Origin: JASGKO01 sp049840595
GTDB taxonomy: Bacteria; Verrucomicrobiota; Verrucomicrobiia; Chthoniobacterales; Chthoniobacteraceae
Direction of reading: 5' to 3'
NCBI GenBank assembly: GCA_049840595.1
Contig: JASGKO010000026.1
Location: 1-64,000 of the forward strand
DNA length: 64,000 nucleotides
The notes beneath the pieces are model-generated. The model searched no databases. It saw nothing but the letters and a program-made list of their open reading frames with translations, and was not told where the DNA came from. Both the position numbers and the translations under genes were made by a program. How positions within the stretch are numbered: the stretch's first letter is position 1; every line of letters starts with the position of its first letter. This document shows positions 50,483 through 59,132 of the stretch, piece after piece.

Positions 50483-52057
50483 ATGCCCGAACTCATTCCA
50501 CGCCTCCATCGCATCCGCCGCGCCTTCCACGTGCAGATGTTCCTTGCGCGGCTGGCGGAGACGGCCTTGGTGGTTTCCTGCGTTTGGGTGGCATGGGCCG
50601 GTCTGCTTGCTTTCTCGGGGCATTCTGCGTGGCAGCCGGGAATGGTCGCTGCGGTGATCACCATCGCGCTGGCCGTCGCCGGAGGCTGGACCTATGTGCG
50701 GCGGCTCTCGCTCCCCGCCGCTGCCGCCCGGCTCGATCGCATGGCGGCCACGCATGACCGTTTTACCACGGCCCTCGCGCTTTCCACTCCTGCCGACGAA
50801 CTGGAAACCAGCGCCGCCCGCGAGTGTCAGGCCTTCCTCGCCAGCTTCGATGAAAAGCCGTGGACCCGCCTGCGCCTCCCGCGCCGCTTCCTGGCGCTGG
50901 CCGTGCCGGTGGTTGTCACCATCATGCTCGCTTGGTTCGCCAAGCCGCAGCCTCCCAGCGCGGACGACGTGGCGAAACGCGCTGCCGCCCAGGCCCGCGC
51001 TCATGCGCTGGAGCAAATGGCCGCGCAAGCCGAGCAACTCAACACCCCCGAGCTAAAACGTACCGCTGAGCAAATGAAGCAAAGCGCCCGCGAAATCGCC
51101 GCCGCGAAGACCGGCGACGAAGCGGAAAAGACCGCCCTCCGCGCCATCTCGGAAATCGAGGCCGGGCTGAAAAATAGCGCGCTCGCTGGCCAGCAGGCCC
51201 AACTCGATGCCCTCGCCAAGGCCCTGGCCGCCACCCCGCAGACGAAGCCCGCCGCCAAAAATCTACAGGACCGCAAAATGGCCGAAGCCGCCCAGGCTCT
51301 CGCCGATGCGGCGAAGAAGATGGATGCCGAAACCGCCAAAAAACTTGCCGAAGCGATGAAGCAGGCCTTGCAACAACTCGGCGAGGAGGGGGCCAGCGGC
51401 GCTCTGGCCCGGCAAATGAGCCAGATGGCGCAGACCCAGTCGGGTAATCAATCCAATGCACTCCAACAGGTCTTGCAACAACTCGCGCAAATGCTCTCCC
51501 GGCAGGCGGGCGGCCAGACCGCGCAAAACTCACCATCGCAAAACGGAGGCAATTCGCCCACCGAACAGCAGTTGCTCAACATGCTGGAAAACCTCAAGCA
51601 ATCGCCGAGTGGAAACAGTTCCCAATCGCTCGCTGCCGGCAAGCCGAAGGGAGACGGCCAGCAGGGCCAGAGTAGCAGGCAGGGGAACGGCAGCCAGACT
51701 TCGATGAGCGACTTTGCCAAAAGCGGCCAGCCCGTCGCCACTATGCAGGGGCTGATGCCCAGCGGCCAGCCCGGCACGGAAAAAGACAGCGGCACGACAA
51801 AGACGCCCTACGGCGAAAAGAACGCGCTGGGCAAGCCTGGCGCAGGCACGCAACTCCAGGGCCTCCTTGGCCAGGGCGAGTCATTACAATCGCTCGTGCA
51901 AAGCGCCGACGGCAAGGGGGCGGCCTCGACCAAATACCGCGCCCTCTACCAGGCCATGGCCCCCGAGGCCGAGCAGACCGTGGATCAGGAAGCCATCCCC
52001 GCCGGTTCCCGTGCCATGGTGAAGCAATACTTCGAAAGCATCCGCCCGCAGGAGTAG
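50483..52057 (+). CDS. DUF4175-like membrane protein with a Gln-rich coiled region
   Basis: The product has 524 residues. Two membrane helices near the N-terminus (about 25-47 and 52-70) and a third around 133-152 are followed by a long Ala/Gln/Lys-rich helical region (about 165-340) and a Gly/Ser/Gln-rich low-complexity tail. This layout mirrors the larger protein at 56119-59130 in the MoxR operon, so it is probably a paralogue transcribed separately on the opposite strand. Specific features are KLAEAMKQALQQLGEEG and MSQMAQTQSGNQSNALQQVL. The function is unknown, probably envelope-related by association. Confidence 0.65.
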   Translation: MPELIPRLHRIRRAFHVQMFLARLAETALVVSCVWVAWAGLLAFSGHSAWQPGMVAAVITIALAVAGGWTYVRRLSLPAAAARLDRMAATHDRFTTALALSTPADELETSAARECQAFLASFDEKPWTRLRLPRRFLALAVPVVVTIMLAWFAKPQPPSADDVAKRAAAQARAHALEQMAAQAEQLNTPELKRTAEQMKQSAREIAAAKTGDEAEKTALRAISEIEAGLKNSALAGQQAQLDALAKALAATPQTKPAAKNLQDRKMAEAAQALADAAKKMDAETAKKLAEAMKQALQQLGEEGASGALARQMSQMAQTQSGNQSNALQQVLQQLAQMLSRQAGGQTAQNSPSQNGGNSPTEQQLLNMLENLKQSPSGNSSQSLAAGKPKGDGQQGQSSRQGNGSQTSMSDFAKSGQPVATMQGLMPSGQPGTEKDSGTTKTPYGEKNALGKPGAGTQLQGLLGQGESLQSLVQSADGKGAASTKYRALYQAMAPEAEQTVDQEAIPAGSRAMVKQYFESIRPQE

Positions 52058-52069
52058 CGCTTTTTTTTA

Positions 52070-52230
52070 AAAGTAATTTCCGGATGATCCGGATGAATAG
52101 CTGGGCGGGCTTTTCGCTGTCTTCAACCACCCCAATGTCATTCTGAGCGCAATGCAGCGCGGCGGAATGGAGTCGAAGGGTGACATTTTTTTGGGAAGGG
52201 CCTCAAAAAATGGAATCCGCAAATTACTTT
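52070..52230. repeat. Inverted repeat between convergent genes
   Basis: AAAGTAATTTCCGGAT (52070-52085) is matched in opposite orientation by ATCCGCAAATTACTTT (52215-52230), with 15 of 16 bases agreeing. The left copy starts 12 bases after the stop of the 50483 gene, and the right copy lies 27 bases after the stop of the convergent gene ending at 52257. Confidence 0.65.
52136..52185. repeat. REP-like palindromic repeat (TGTCATTCTGAGCG type)
   Basis: A 50-base unit begins TGTCATTCTGAGCG and ends GAAGGGTGACA, followed by a run of T. The ends TGTCA/TGACA are complementary and the interior contains a GCGC...GCGC stem. Similar units are, to my knowledge, scattered through intergenic regions of several bacterial phyla. 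It lies between convergent genes and may act as a terminator. Confidence 0.65.
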
Positions 52231-52256
52231 CGAAGAAAACCCGCCGCCCCGTCCCT

Positions 52257-53051
52257 CTACTTATGCCCCGCCTGCATAGCCGCCGCCTGCTTCTCCTGGA
52301 TGGTTTTTAGCATCTGGTAAAACTGATCAGCCCAGAGGTAATTCGCCACCGAACCGCAAAGATTCAAGACGAGTAAAATGCTCAAAACCAGCTTTACCGG
52401 AGTAGCGCTTTTGGGGGCTTCCTCCGACCGCCCGAGTATCGCCCAAAGCAGCGTCGCGATCCAGCCGATCACCGTCCAGGCCAGGAAGAAATTCACGAGA
52501 AAAATCGGCAGGCAGTCCTTCTTTTTGAGTCCGAGGAAGGACGGTAGAAAATAGAGGATGAAGCCAATCAGCCCCGTCACGATCAGAATGACCAGCCGGA
52601 AAATCGACTTGTCATGAGGTGGCGGAGGCAGGGATTGCAATGGCGGAACGCCTGCGAACACCGGCAGCGGGTTACTCGCCTTGGTTTCCGGCGTGGCTTG
52701 TGGTTCCACCGGGGGCGGAGTTTGCCCTGCCGTCGCCGGGGTTGCCGGTTGAATCGTCAGCCCATTGCTGGCTGTCGTGGCTTGTTTTTGCGGATGCGCC
52801 AGGGCATCGCGGTAAACGTACGCCTTGCCGATATCGATGTGATATTGCTCGCGGAGCGCCCGGGGCATTTTCTCAAACGGAATTTTCGCCACGCCCTGCG
52901 CATAGGTGATGCGCAATCCATCCGGCTCGACCTGTGTCACTTTCGCCTCGCGATAGATATTGCCGTCGGTATCCGTAATTGTGGCCGCGTAAAGAGTGGA
53001 GGCGGTCGCCATCAACACCGCTGCCACCACCCATTTCATCATCTTCTTCAT
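52257..53051 (-). CDS. Exported protein with N-terminal SH3-like domain and superinfection-immunity-type membrane domain
   Basis: The product has 264 residues. A signal peptide (MKWVVAAVLMATASTLYAAT) precedes a short beta domain (YREAKVTQVEPDGLRITYAQ; AKIPFEKMPRALREQY), wording common in Verrucomicrobiota exported proteins. A Pro-rich linker is followed by three membrane helices, including LPIFLVNFFLAWTVIGWIAT, which fits the Imm_superinfect (T4 Imm) family. That family name reflects a phage protein, but bacterial members usually have no shown immunity role. It is 73 bases downstream of the DUF4159 gene on the same strand. Confidence 0.75.
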   Translation of the reverse strand: MKKMMKWVVAAVLMATASTLYAATITDTDGNIYREAKVTQVEPDGLRITYAQGVAKIPFEKMPRALREQYHIDIGKAYVYRDALAHPQKQATTASNGLTIQPATPATAGQTPPPVEPQATPETKASNPLPVFAGVPPLQSLPPPPHDKSIFRLVILIVTGLIGFILYFLPSFLGLKKKDCLPIFLVNFFLAWTVIGWIATLLWAILGRSEEAPKSATPVKLVLSILLVLNLCGSVANYLWADQFYQMLKTIQEKQAAAMQAGHK

Positions 53052-53123
53052 GGTTGGAATTCTTGTCGGGAGAGATAGGTGATGGCAGTAACCGGCCTTC
53101 CCCGATCTGTCAGCCTCAAAATC

Positions 53124-53846
53124 TCATCCGCGCTGCAACATCGCGTAGATGTAGATGTTCACCAGCATTTTCATGCAGGCCACATCATGCCCGGGCGGTG
53201 CCACCATTCGGTCCCATCCGCACTGGAGTCCGCTCAGGCTGATGATGCCAGCCATTCGCTCGCCAATGTAGATGCCGTAGAGCCCGTGTTTCGCAAAGCG
53301 GGGATCGTAAACGTTGTTGTAATATGTGTGTGGCGGCTTGCCTTCGGGAATTGGGAAATAGCAGCGATAGATCGCATGGGCGGGTGCGAGCGCGGCCACC
53401 CGGGCCTCGGGCAGGATTTGCGCCAGCTCGCGGGTCTGCTGGAGCAGGAATTCATCGGCATCCGGCGTGATATCGCCATTGATGCAGCAGTCCACCAGCA
53501 GGAAGCCGCCGCGCCGCATGTATTCGGCGAGATTGCTGCGCCCCTGCTCATCGTTCACCATGTGGATTCCCTGCGAAAAGAGCAGTGGATAGGAGCACAT
53601 CTGCTTCAGGTTCTCCACATCCGCCACATACCAGGTGGAGTCGATATTCAGGCTCGTGTAATCGCGCAGGTATTGCATCAGCACCGGGTCCCCATCGGCA
53701 TGTCGGCGCCAGTATGGGCTGTCGGTCTTCAATCGTGCCCAGCCTACGCGCTCGCCGCGCAGGCTCGTCTGGTCCTGGGCCTGCAACGGCGACGCGGTGC
53801 AAAGCCCGGCGAGCAGGCAGAAAAAGAGCGGGCGATGGATTTTCAT
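53124..53846 (-). CDS. Exported DUF4159 protein
   Basis: The start MKIHRPLFFCLLAG gives 240 residues with a signal peptide. The DUF4159 domain includes GWARLKTDSPYWRRHADGDP, YPLLFSQGIHMVNDEQGRSN, YMRRGGFLLVDCCI and HGLYGIYIGERMAGIISLSG. The domain has a class I glutamine-amidotransferase-like fold without an obvious catalytic Cys triad. Its ATG overlaps the stop of the upstream vWA gene (ATGA), so it is the last coupled gene of the MoxR operon. Confidence 0.85.
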   Translation of the reverse strand: MKIHRPLFFCLLAGLCTASPLQAQDQTSLRGERVGWARLKTDSPYWRRHADGDPVLMQYLRDYTSLNIDSTWYVADVENLKQMCSYPLLFSQGIHMVNDEQGRSNLAEYMRRGGFLLVDCCINGDITPDADEFLLQQTRELAQILPEARVAALAPAHAIYRCYFPIPEGKPPHTYYNNVYDPRFAKHGLYGIYIGERMAGIISLSGLQCGWDRMVAPPGHDVACMKMLVNIYIYAMLQRG

Positions 53847-56122
53847 AGCAGGCGGAAACAACGGCGGACGATTAATTCGGTCGCGTAGAGCCCCAGCATC
53901 AGGGCCAGCAACCACGAGGAATTCCACAGCGGCTGGATGTGCGCCATTTGCAGGCTGGAATCATCATGCGTCGTCGCATTGGCCTGGAAGGCTGGTTCTT
54001 CGCCAATCAGCGCGCCTCCGGTGCTGTCGGCCAGTTCGCGCATCTGGTCCACGTTGGGCGGTAGGTTGAGCGTCTCGGTCGTTTGCACTTTTTTCGCGAC
54101 ATTGAAGGTCAGCCGCGCCGCGTTGCCCGTGGCATCGGTCGCCTGCACTTCCCAGCGCCCGATGGCTGCTGGATTGAAGCTGGCGCTCCATTCGTGGCTG
54201 TCCTGTTCGCTCTGGTAGCGCGCCGTGAGCGGCGATTTTTCGCCCGTTGGCGAAATCAGCGTGAGCGTGGGTGCGTGGTCGCCGCTTGCCCCGGTGATCC
54301 GCAGGGAGACCGGCGCATTCATCGTCGGCGACTCCGTATTCCTCACGATCCGCAGGCCCTCCGCCGGGGCCGGTGCCAGCGAGAGCAGGAGCTGCTGCCA
54401 GAACGTCTCCGCGGCATGGCTGCTGCTCGGGAGCGACATCTTCCAGCGCCAGAGCAGATCCGTCGTCAATGCCGCGGTAAAGCCGTCGCCGAACTGCTGC
54501 CGGGCCAGTAGAATCGGCGCCGCGCCGTCGCCAGCATCGCCGCTTACGGCCAGAACGTCTGCGCCCGCCTTGGCGCCGCGCACTCGCGCATAATTCGCAA
54601 AGCGGGGCATTTCATCGGGTCGCAGGTTTTTGAACAGCATCGCCAGGGCCGGGCTTTTGACCCCCGTGGGCAGCGCAAAGGGATGCAACTGCGGCATCTG
54701 CACGCGGTTGGAATTTTCATCGAGAAAAGTGTCCTGCGTTCCGGCCGTGCTGTTCGCCATTTGCGCTTCAAAAGTTCCCACCGCGCTTTCCTCGCTGTGG
54801 CGCGGGTCAAAGATCACCGGCAGCATCTGCTCCATGTCGGTCCCGACGAACCGGCTGGTCGCTTCGCTGTCGGGCGCGATGAACAGCACGCCGCCGCCGC
54901 CCCGGGCGTAATCGAGTAGCGCCTGTTGCTGGCGCGGCGTGAGGAGATCGGCGAAGACGTGGGCCAGGATCACGATCCGGTACGGTTTCAAATCGCGCGC
55001 ATCATCGGGCAGGTCCGGCAGCGTCGGTTGCCCGGTGTCGCCGGAGGTAATCTGGATCCCGAGCGCCGGATTCAAGATACTCGTCATCTGGAAGCTGGGA
55101 TCGCTCTCCAGTGCGGTAAGCAGGTAGCGGTAGCCCCATTGCAACGCGCCCTGGTAGTAAAGCACCGGCACTTTTGTCTGCTCCACGATGCGCGTGGTGC
55201 AGGCGGCGATTTGCTGGTGCACTCCGCTGCCGATCCGGAATTCCAGCGGCATCGAGCCCGGCTCGCTCGCGTTGATCGGCACCGACCACGGCACCAGATG
55301 CACCCCCGCGCGTACTGGCAGATCAGTCGAGGCGAGCTGCTTGTCACCGCTCCACAATTCCACGGGGAGCAGCCCGTCCTTCGCCTTCCCGGTCTTGAGC
55401 AGCACGCTCGCCGTGAACTGCGTCTGTCGCAACACGCCGGAGGGCGCCTTGAGCTCGCGAATGTCGAGCACTTCTCCTGCCTGCGTCCGATTAGTGCCCG
55501 GGATGAAATAGAGCGGCACCCCGTGTTGCTGTGCCGAGGCGATGAGCGTTGCAGAATCCTGGGTCGTTGTATCCAGCCCGTCGGTGAGACTTACGATCGC
55601 GCCCGGCGCTTGGTCGATCAAATGGCCCAGCGTTTCAAAGAGATGCGTCTCGTCCCCCGGCCCGGTTTGCGTGGTTGCTTCCTCTAGCGTGCTCGCGGCG
55701 TTCAGTCGATCTGCAAAGCGAAAATACTGCACCTTGGTAAAAGCACTGGCCGCTTCCCCGGCATGCTCCTGCCAGAGCCGCAACGCGCTCGCCAGGCGGG
55801 TCGCACCCCGGTAATCGGGGGTGCTCATGCTGTCGGAGCGATCCACCAGCACATAAAGCGTGTGGCGGTTTTCCTCGCCCCGCTGGCTGCGCTGCACACG
55901 CGAGGGATTGGCCAGGCAAAGCAGGAGCGCCAGCACCACGATCACCCGCAGTGTCGTGAGCGCGATCCGCCGCCCAGGGGTGAGGCCGCGCAATGTATGT
56001 CGATACGACCAGAGTACGAGCCCAAATCCTGCCGCCGCAAGCACGCCCAGGAGGCTCCACGCCAGCGTAGGGGGCCAGGCGCGCAGCCAGCCGCCGAATT
56101 GCCAGGCAAACGTGCTGCTCAC
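53843..56122 (-). CDS. Large vWA/GATase-like membrane protein of the MoxR operon
   Basis: The product has 759 residues. Two N-terminal helices (about 16-37 and 54-72) precede a von Willebrand A-like domain with VLVDRSDSMSTP (MIDAS-type DxSxS), VSLTDGLDTTTQ and THLFETLGHLID. A middle region has a GATase-like fold (YRIVILAHVFADLLTPRQQQ, DYARGGGGVLFIAPDSEA). The C-terminal domain is beta-rich and ends with a helix (SSWLLALMLGLYATELIVRR). Its GTG start overlaps the preceding stop (GTGA). Homologues accompany MoxR/BatA genes in Planctomycetes and Verrucomicrobiota. Confidence 0.8.
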   Translation of the reverse strand: MSSTFAWQFGGWLRAWPPTLAWSLLGVLAAAGFGLVLWSYRHTLRGLTPGRRIALTTLRVIVVLALLLCLANPSRVQRSQRGEENRHTLYVLVDRSDSMSTPDYRGATRLASALRLWQEHAGEAASAFTKVQYFRFADRLNAASTLEEATTQTGPGDETHLFETLGHLIDQAPGAIVSLTDGLDTTTQDSATLIASAQQHGVPLYFIPGTNRTQAGEVLDIRELKAPSGVLRQTQFTASVLLKTGKAKDGLLPVELWSGDKQLASTDLPVRAGVHLVPWSVPINASEPGSMPLEFRIGSGVHQQIAACTTRIVEQTKVPVLYYQGALQWGYRYLLTALESDPSFQMTSILNPALGIQITSGDTGQPTLPDLPDDARDLKPYRIVILAHVFADLLTPRQQQALLDYARGGGGVLFIAPDSEATSRFVGTDMEQMLPVIFDPRHSEESAVGTFEAQMANSTAGTQDTFLDENSNRVQMPQLHPFALPTGVKSPALAMLFKNLRPDEMPRFANYARVRGAKAGADVLAVSGDAGDGAAPILLARQQFGDGFTAALTTDLLWRWKMSLPSSSHAAETFWQQLLLSLAPAPAEGLRIVRNTESPTMNAPVSLRITGASGDHAPTLTLISPTGEKSPLTARYQSEQDSHEWSASFNPAAIGRWEVQATDATGNAARLTFNVAKKVQTTETLNLPPNVDQMRELADSTGGALIGEEPAFQANATTHDDSSLQMAHIQPLWNSSWLLALMLGLYATELIVRRCFRLL

Positions 56123-59100
56123 GGCTTCGCCTCCGGGGATGGGGACGACTCGGGTGCCTCATTGGAGGGCGCCGCCTGGTAATCCTTGGAAAGCTGCTCG
56201 AAGTAATCCGACACCGCCGGACGATAGGCGGGTGGGGCCTGATCGGGATTCTGGTCGGTCAGCAAATGCTGGCGGCGGCTTTCGTTGAGCCGGTTGCGCA
56301 GCAACTGGATCACGCCATCGAGCGAATTGCTGACGTCGCGCAAATACACCACGTGGGACTTTTCGTTGTCCGCAGTCAGCGGCTGGGATTGGATGAGCTG
56401 GTTTAAGCGGGTTACGGAGGGCGCACTGGGCGCAATCGAATTGACATCGATCGCGGAGACACGCAGATCGTCCACCAGATCGCGCTCAAATTTTCCGCGC
56501 AGGTCGTCGGTCATGGGAATGTGCTCGGGTGCGCGATCGGGGGTGGTGTCCTTGTATTGCTGGTTGGGGCGGCCTTTCGGGATTTCCCCATAGCTTAGTT
56601 CGCTGGTGCTCGTGTCGCCCGTGTTCCCGAGCGAGTCGCCATGATTTCCCCGCGTTGCTTCGCCTTCGCCGTTCGGCCCGTCTTTACCTTGTCCCTTTCC
56701 CCGCCCTTGGCTTTGAGCGTTTTGGGCATTCGCATCGGGCTGGGAATCATTTCCAGAGCCGTTGCCGGGGGCTTGGCCCTGTTGGCCCTGCTGGCCTTGC
56801 TGGCCTTGCTGGCCTTGCTGGCCTTGTTGGCCTTGTTGGCCTTGTTGGCCTTGTTGGCCTTGTTGGCCTTGTTGGCCTTGTTGGCCTTGTTGGCCTTGTT
56901 GGCCTTGTTGGCCTTGTTGGCCTTGTTGGCCTTGTTGGCCTTGTTGGCCTTGTTGGCCGCGGGGGCGCATCTGGGCCAGGCGCTGGAGATTGGCCTGGTC
57001 GCGTTCCAGCCGGTCCAGCACTTGCGCAATCTGTTCGGGAGTCATCGGGCTGCTCTGGCGGGCCATCGCCGCGTGATTGGCGAGGTCTTGCAGCTTGTCG
57101 GCCGCGGCTCCGGCCTTGCTGGCATCGCGCGGAGTGTCCTTCAGCTGGTTGAGCAGCTTTTTCACGTCTTCCGCGTTCATTGCTTTGGCCATTTGCATGA
57201 GTTCCTGCGCGGCCTTTTCCGAGCCGTTTTCCTGCTGCTGCTGCGCGAGGTTGGCGAGGTCCTGCGCCGTCTGCGCGGTCTGGTTCTCAGCCTGCTGGGC
57301 TTGTTGCCGGGCTTCGTCATCTGTCTTCTTCTCCGGCGCGCTCCGGGCTTGCTGCGATGCCTGGTTCAGCGCATTCAAGGCATCGGCCAGCTTTTCATTG
57401 GCGGCCTGCTCGCCGGCCTTATTGATCGCGTCGAGGGCGAGCTTCATTTCCCGCGCCGCCACGGCGGCGGGCTCCTGGGCGGCCTGCCGGTCGTTGGCAT
57501 CGAGCTGTTGCAACGCCTGGTCCGCCTGCTGTTGCCCGTTTTCCAGGTGCTTGGCGGCGTCGGCGACGAAGCTGTCCCCATTTACCAATGCCGCCAGTCG
57601 CTGGCTGATCTGGGTCTGCCGTGCGGTCACCGAACCCTCGATCTGGTTCGGATCGGGTGTGCCCGCAGGCGTTGCGGATGGCGTGGGCGAGGCGCTCGCA
57701 TTCGCCTCCGGCTGCGACAGCTCATTCGCGATCTTTTGCTCCTCCGCCGCGAGCAGTTCCAGCTCGCCCGCCTTGGTCGCAAAGCGCTGCTTCAACTCCA
57801 TCTGCTTCTGCTTTTCAAACGGATCATCGGGGCTGCGCGGGCCTTTGCGCGAGCTGCCATTTTTGGCCGCCATCTTGATCACGAATTTTTCCACCTCGGT
57901 AATCAACGCGAGCGACTTTCCCTGCGGATTGAGCGCGGGCTGGTTCTGGGTGTGCTGGATTTTGTCCGCCGCCGCTGCCATCAAGGGCTGCGCTTGCGTA
58001 ATCAGGTCCACCACCTCCGCCGGCATCCCGTCGGTGATCATCTGCTGGATGACTTCGCCCGTCTTCTTTTCCAGAATGCTTTGCTGATTGCCCACCCGGT
58101 CATTCTCCTTTTTCCAGGCGGGATTCGTCTTCGCGAGATCGGTATGCGCCAGCACGAAGTTCTCCTTGAGCAGGCGGAGTTGCGCCGCCTTCAAGGCCAC
58201 GATCATGCCAAACGACGGCTGGCCGGTTCCCCCCGGGCCTTCCCGCACATCGTCGCGAAATGGTTTGATCTCGACGAATTGTACCGGTGAGACCACCGGT
58301 GGGAGTTGCTGGTTGGAAATCCGCTGCGCGCTGAGATTGTAGGATACGACATCGAACGGCTGCACTTCGAGCTGGTCGAGATCCATCGAGGTCTTGATCG
58401 GATGCGAGCCCGCTTCTTTCAGTGCCTCGAGCGGAATCGGAATCGACGGCTTCGGCTCGCCATTCACCGAGACCTGCAATTCCAGATTCTTGAGGCCGCT
58501 TTGCGAGTTCGCCAGCGCCTGCAGTGGCACCTCTTCAATCTGCGTCGCCTTGATTTCCGACTTCGGGGTTTTCCACGTGATGGACGCCTTCGGCGCTTCC
58601 GCCGGTTTCGGGGTCGGGCTCGGTGTCGCGGCGGCGACCGGCGTGCTGGTCCACGGGCGTGTCCAGGAGAGCAGCGTTATAAAATGCGAGAGCAACAGCA
58701 CGGCGACGAGGGTGCCGAGAATTGCGAGCAGCGAGTCGCGCGATTGAATCCCGGCCTTGGAAATGAACTCCGCCGTCTCCTCGCGCTGGGCGTTCGCGAT
58801 TGCCCCGGCGTCGTCCTGCAGCGAGGCCAGCGTTTCCAGCCGGTTCTTCGCCACCAGCCGGGTATCGAGGGATTGCGCGCTGTGCAGCAGCGGCTTCCGG
58901 CGCAGCCACCACGTCAGCGCGGTCGCCAGCAGCGTCAGGCCCAGCCCGCCCGTCCACAGCCAGGGCAGGCGGCCCCACGTTTCCAGCTTCGCCCACGAAA
59001 AATGCTCGTGCCAGCTCAGGGCCAGCGTGAAGCCGAGCCCGGCAATGAGTACCACCAGCGGCCAGAGAAAGCGCGTGCGTCGCGACTGGCGATGCAACAG

Positions 59101-59130
59101 GTGAGCGGGGATTTCGGGGAGCGGTTTCAT
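56119..59130 (-). CDS. DUF4175-like protein with a long Gly-Gln-Gln repeat
   Basis: The start MKPLPEIPAHLLHRQ gives 1,003 residues. Three membrane helices lie near residues 23-42, 54-73 and 133-152. A periplasmic region is followed by extended helical segments rich in Ala, Gln and Glu, and then about 20 tandem Gly-Gln-Gln units near residues 725-785. The tail is Gly/Asn-rich and ends with a helical domain. The tandem is a nine-base DNA repeat. The architecture follows the DUF4175 proteins found beside MoxR/BatA genes. It is separated from the BatA-like gene by two bases and overlaps the next stop by GTGA. Confidence 0.78.
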   Translation of the reverse strand: MKPLPEIPAHLLHRQSRRTRFLWPLVVLIAGLGFTLALSWHEHFSWAKLETWGRLPWLWTGGLGLTLLATALTWWLRRKPLLHSAQSLDTRLVAKNRLETLASLQDDAGAIANAQREETAEFISKAGIQSRDSLLAILGTLVAVLLLSHFITLLSWTRPWTSTPVAAATPSPTPKPAEAPKASITWKTPKSEIKATQIEEVPLQALANSQSGLKNLELQVSVNGEPKPSIPIPLEALKEAGSHPIKTSMDLDQLEVQPFDVVSYNLSAQRISNQQLPPVVSPVQFVEIKPFRDDVREGPGGTGQPSFGMIVALKAAQLRLLKENFVLAHTDLAKTNPAWKKENDRVGNQQSILEKKTGEVIQQMITDGMPAEVVDLITQAQPLMAAAADKIQHTQNQPALNPQGKSLALITEVEKFVIKMAAKNGSSRKGPRSPDDPFEKQKQMELKQRFATKAGELELLAAEEQKIANELSQPEANASASPTPSATPAGTPDPNQIEGSVTARQTQISQRLAALVNGDSFVADAAKHLENGQQQADQALQQLDANDRQAAQEPAAVAAREMKLALDAINKAGEQAANEKLADALNALNQASQQARSAPEKKTDDEARQQAQQAENQTAQTAQDLANLAQQQQENGSEKAAQELMQMAKAMNAEDVKKLLNQLKDTPRDASKAGAAADKLQDLANHAAMARQSSPMTPEQIAQVLDRLERDQANLQRLAQMRPRGQQGQQGQQGQQGQQGQQGQQGQQGQQGQQGQQGQQGQQGQQGQQGQQGQQGQQGQQGQQGQAPGNGSGNDSQPDANAQNAQSQGRGKGQGKDGPNGEGEATRGNHGDSLGNTGDTSTSELSYGEIPKGRPNQQYKDTTPDRAPEHIPMTDDLRGKFERDLVDDLRVSAIDVNSIAPSAPSVTRLNQLIQSQPLTADNEKSHVVYLRDVSNSLDGVIQLLRNRLNESRRQHLLTDQNPDQAPPAYRPAVSDYFEQLSKDYQAAPSNEAPESSPSPEAKP
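56776..56957. repeat. Nine-base tandem repeat encoding Gly-Gln-Gln
   Basis: The unit TTGGCCTTG (plus strand) is repeated about 20 times, with the first few copies carrying CTGGCCTTG or CTGTTGGCC variants. On the coding strand each unit encodes GQQ. Copy number is likely to vary by slippage. Reading the other strand gives an artificial Leu/Ala-rich frame. Confidence 0.9.
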
Positions 59131-59132
59131 GG

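Noticed and set aside
52257..53051. Superinfection-immunity domain as evidence of phage defence or prophage
   Set aside because: Many bacterial membrane proteins carry this domain name without phage context, and no phage genes are nearby.
56776..56957. Possible CRISPR-like or satellite array
   Set aside because: The unit is only nine bases, has no spacers and stays in frame inside a gene.
56641..58290. A long plus-strand open frame with a Leu/Ala-rich hydrophobic repeat
   Set aside because: It is the reverse reading of the Gly-Gln-Gln array and its flanks in the DUF4175-like gene; the opposite strand has clear family layout and operon overlaps.
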